The notes beneath the pieces are model-generated. The model worked only from the letters and a program-made list of their open reading frames with translations. It made no database searches and had not been told where the DNA came from. A DNA stretch of 9,061 bases from Candidatus Omnitrophota bacterium (GTDB lineage: Bacteria > Omnitrophota > Gorgyraeia > Gygaellales > Profunditerraquicolaceae): the NCBI GenBank assembly GCA_016931435.1, contig JAFGET010000125.1:1-9061 (forward strand). Direction: 5' to 3'. This document shows positions 8,001 to 9,061 of this stretch, one piece after another; positions within the stretch are counted from its first letter, which is position 1; the number at the start of each line of letters is the position of its first letter. The position numbers and the translations under genes were made by a program.

Positions 8001-8145
8001 CAATAACGCTGATGATCGGAGGCTCTATTTCAGGCATCATGTCAATGCCTAAACGGCTTAAGCTATAGAGCGAGATGATCAGGATAGCAAAGAAGATCAT
8101 CAGGTTTGTAACCGGCCTCTTTACGCCAAAATCAGGCAGATTCAT
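4993..8145 (-). CDS. HAE1/AcrB-type RND efflux permease
   Basis: A full-length 1050-residue inner-membrane RND pump subunit (AcrB is 1049). The duplicated fold is complete: TM1 at about 12-31, periplasmic porter/docking region 1 at about 32-336, TM2-TM6 at about 337-488, TM7 at about 537-556, periplasmic region 2 at about 557-870, and TM8-TM12 at about 872-1030. The N-terminus (GVKRPVTNLM, then LGIDMMPEIEPP) and the Gly-rich loop at 609-626 are typical. The TM4 proton-relay motif reads GMVVDNAIVIVDN: D402 matches AcrB D407, while N403 stands where AcrB has D408. In TM10, GIVVNNAIVL puts N942 at the position of AcrB K940. This Asn/Asn variant is common in non-AcrB HAE1-like pumps; the heavy-metal CzcA motif is absent, so drugs, lipids or other amphiphiles are likelier substrates than metals. 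The start overlaps the adaptor stop as TAATG, with GAGGAG upstream, giving tight stoichiometric coupling. The last about 15 residues are charged and poorly conserved. Confidence 0.96.
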   Translation of the reverse strand: MNLPDFGVKRPVTNLMIFFAILIISLYSLSRLGIDMMPEIEPPIISVIAAYPGASPEDVEIKVTEPLENQLATTPGLEKITSRSLDGVSLISLKFNWGTNLDAASNDIRDRIELSKRFLPDIPDEMDNPFIYKFNTANIPILFVGFTAEKNYTEIYDLIDKKIGDAIRQLPGVGTVQLFGGLERQVNVWLNRERLEGYGFSVQDIENAIRQANITQPLGSIKSGLTDYQLRLPGEFSSPDEMNGIILGKRDGKYVYLKDVARVEDSFKEVTVKVRLNRNRGLMMMVQKQTGTNTVEVSQKVKDTLKSLEESLPSDVKMFIIFDTSQDIISALNTLKAALRVGVVLVILVVWFFLRQFKGSLIIALSIPFSLLIAFVYLFLSAKTINVISLSSLAIACGMVVDNAIVIVDNIYRHLQRGQRKQEAAVFGASEMFLSIAASTLTTVMVFLPLFFVSGVVGIFFGELAVIITVTLIASLFTAVTFSPMLCSKLLRVDMIGQSQKRNGLLKKAYELSEKGFNSLEEFYSKILALCLGHKKTVIFFFLGAFICSLFLARFIGNEFIPEEDSGDVRATVSLALGTRFEETDKLSMRIEDILEKYVPEAKFMYVRPGTTPGAGRAMGAGSSGEHIIAAGVKLVPKQERKRSVFEVGHVLREQIRRIPGVIKVDIAAGNPMGRLITGMGGKAIQLEVIGHSFEETNALAARIKEVMESVPGAVDVSISREISRPELKIAVDREKAAALGLNMNTVASTIKTFIEGSVASKYREKGETYDIFVRLEEASRSKIEDVENLSLVSSSGEQIKLANFARIYEVVSPVEIERQNRERVLRVECNVYQRSAGKVIEDIKKELGKVVVPSGIILNFGGEAEEQAKAFQDLFLLLILGIVLVYMVMAAQFESLLDPFVVMFAVPFTFTGVLLGFLLTRTTLSIITFLGVIMLTGIVVNNAIVLISYINILRARGYSMLEAVTQGGKDRLRPVLMTTLTTLAGMLPLALSRGEGSETWQPLGITMISGLSVSTLITLLFVPTFYALIEHKVKKNSKENRIQSIDNKR

Positions 8146-9044
8146 TATTTCTCCTCTTCGATCTCTACGTTCACTTCCGCGTTGTCTTTAAGCCTCTGCT
8201 GCCCCATGATCACTACCAACTCCCCGCCCCTTAATCCTTCCTTGATTTCAAGATACGCCCCCTGGCGAAAACCTAAGCTTACCCTGCGGGATGCCGCGCG
8301 GCCTTTTTCTACGACATATACATAAGCATCATCCCCTCTTCCCATAACTGACTCTTTCAGAACTGCCGGCACTTCCTTATGCTCATTGAGAATTAGTTTT
8401 ACCCTGGCAAACATCCCTGACTTCAAATAATGCTCTGGATTATCTAAGGCAATCTCAATGGCAAAAGAACGCGTGGAAAGGTCCACCACCGGGCTGACTT
8501 GAGTCACCTGGCCTAAAAACACCTTCTCGGGATACGCATCTACCTCGATCTTTGCACTTTGCCCCAAAGAGATCCGCGGCAGGTATTTTTCCGGGATATC
8601 CAAGACTATTTTCACTTTGTCCGTATTCAATACAAGCGCAACAGGCACTTGCGTGTTGACGCTTTCACCTATATCGACATAAACCTTGCCTAAGACTCCG
8701 GTCAAAGGGCTTTCTACGGGGGCCTTCTCATATTTTAACCCTACCTCATCGCGGTCTATAAAAAAGAGGCTTTCTCCTTTTGTCACTGCGGCCCCTTCCT
8801 CTTTGACTTTTTCGATTATCTTGCCGCCGACCTTAGGATAAACCAATGCTTCATCCTGCGCCTTTATATTTCCGCTATATTCCAGGATCTGTGAAATATC
8901 CATCAATTTAACCCGCAGGGCCTTTACCGGGATAGCTTCTTTGGTTTTTGCCTTTTCTGCCTTTTCCTGGCATCCGCATAAAAAGACTAAAATACAAAAT
9001 CCAAATGTCGAAAGTACAAAAAATGATCTAAAAATTTTTCGCAT
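8145..9044 (-). CDS. RND periplasmic adaptor lipoprotein (HlyD/AcrA family), apparently hairpin-less
   Basis: A 299-residue membrane-fusion protein that links the RND permease to an outer-membrane channel. The N-terminus is a lipoprotein signal: MRK, a hydrophobic stretch and lipobox LCGC with lipidated C25. The +2 residue is Gln, compatible with periplasmic lipidation and not an inner-membrane Asp signal. The order is first half-lipoyl motif (about 63-98, KVGGKI...VTKGE), second half-lipoyl motif (about 110-140, ESPLTGVLGKV...GESV), beta-barrel domain (about 145-220) and membrane-proximal domain (about 222-295). The half-lipoyl motifs are joined by only about 10 residues, where AcrA-like proteins insert a coiled-coil hairpin of 60 or more residues. 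This accounts for the short length compared with 350-400. Such hairpin-less adaptors are known, for example Borrelia BesA. Start: GGGAGG lies 8 nt upstream of the ATG. It is first in the visible part of the efflux operon; the promoter and any TolC gene lie off the right edge. Confidence 0.94.
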   Translation of the reverse strand: MRKIFRSFFVLSTFGFCILVFLCGCQEKAEKAKTKEAIPVKALRVKLMDISQILEYSGNIKAQDEALVYPKVGGKIIEKVKEEGAAVTKGESLFFIDRDEVGLKYEKAPVESPLTGVLGKVYVDIGESVNTQVPVALVLNTDKVKIVLDIPEKYLPRISLGQSAKIEVDAYPEKVFLGQVTQVSPVVDLSTRSFAIEIALDNPEHYLKSGMFARVKLILNEHKEVPAVLKESVMGRGDDAYVYVVEKGRAASRRVSLGFRQGAYLEIKEGLRGGELVVIMGQQRLKDNAEVNVEIEEEK

Positions 9045-9052
9045 TTTAAATT

Positions 9053-9058
9053 CCTCCC
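9053..9058 (-). promoter_or_regulatory. Shine-Dalgarno of the adaptor gene
   Basis: GGGAGG on the minus strand is followed by an 8-nt spacer and the ATG at 9044, fixing the adaptor start. Only three further bases are present in the window, so nothing can be said about the promoter. Confidence 0.85.
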
Positions 9059-9061
9059 GTA

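Overview
All recognisable genes lie on the minus strand, so transcription runs from right to left. The protein types suggest a Gram-negative, envelope-rich bacterium with an outer membrane: a lipoprotein membrane-fusion subunit, an AcrB-type pump, a second RND-family exporter and a Sec-exported beta-sandwich protein. Moderate GC, AT-rich intergenic spacers, sigma70-like promoters and the style of the secreted 'DDFE...FDTVEL' protein fit an uncultured lineage such as Omnitrophota or a relative. That placement is inference from general resemblance, at roughly 50% confidence.

Right block (9061 to 4642): an efflux operon. A short HlyD/AcrA-type lipoprotein is followed, with a TAATG stop/start overlap, by a 1050-residue HAE1-type RND permease. 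After 60 bp comes a 96-residue P-II/CutA-like protein of the PG0541 transporter-associated type. No TolC-like outer-membrane channel is in the window; it may lie beyond the right edge or elsewhere. The adaptor appears to lack the coiled-coil alpha-hairpin that normally meets TolC.

Middle (4641 to 3960): a monocistronic-looking gene for a secreted CBM11/CIA30-like beta-sandwich protein. It has its own near-consensus promoter, whose -35 box overlaps the stop codon of the preceding gene, and a strong AGGAGG ribosome-binding site.

Left block (3959 to 1): a second operon with a TTGACA-N18-TATAAT promoter. A palindrome covers the -35 box and a second, perfect 18-bp palindrome sits against the first start codon. 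The genes are a fuculose-phosphate-aldolase-like class II aldolase, an ATP-dependent acyl/aryl-CoA ligase (14-nt overlap) and an MMPL/COG1033-type RND exporter (12-nt gap) cut off by the left edge. The tight coupling of a carbonyl-chemistry enzyme, an acid-activating ligase and a lipid-type exporter suggests a small pathway that makes or activates a product and moves it across or out of the inner membrane. The substrate cannot be read from the sequence.

No tRNA, rRNA, CRISPR array, insertion sequence or convincing intrinsic terminator was seen. No stretch longer than about 100 bp lacks a gene.
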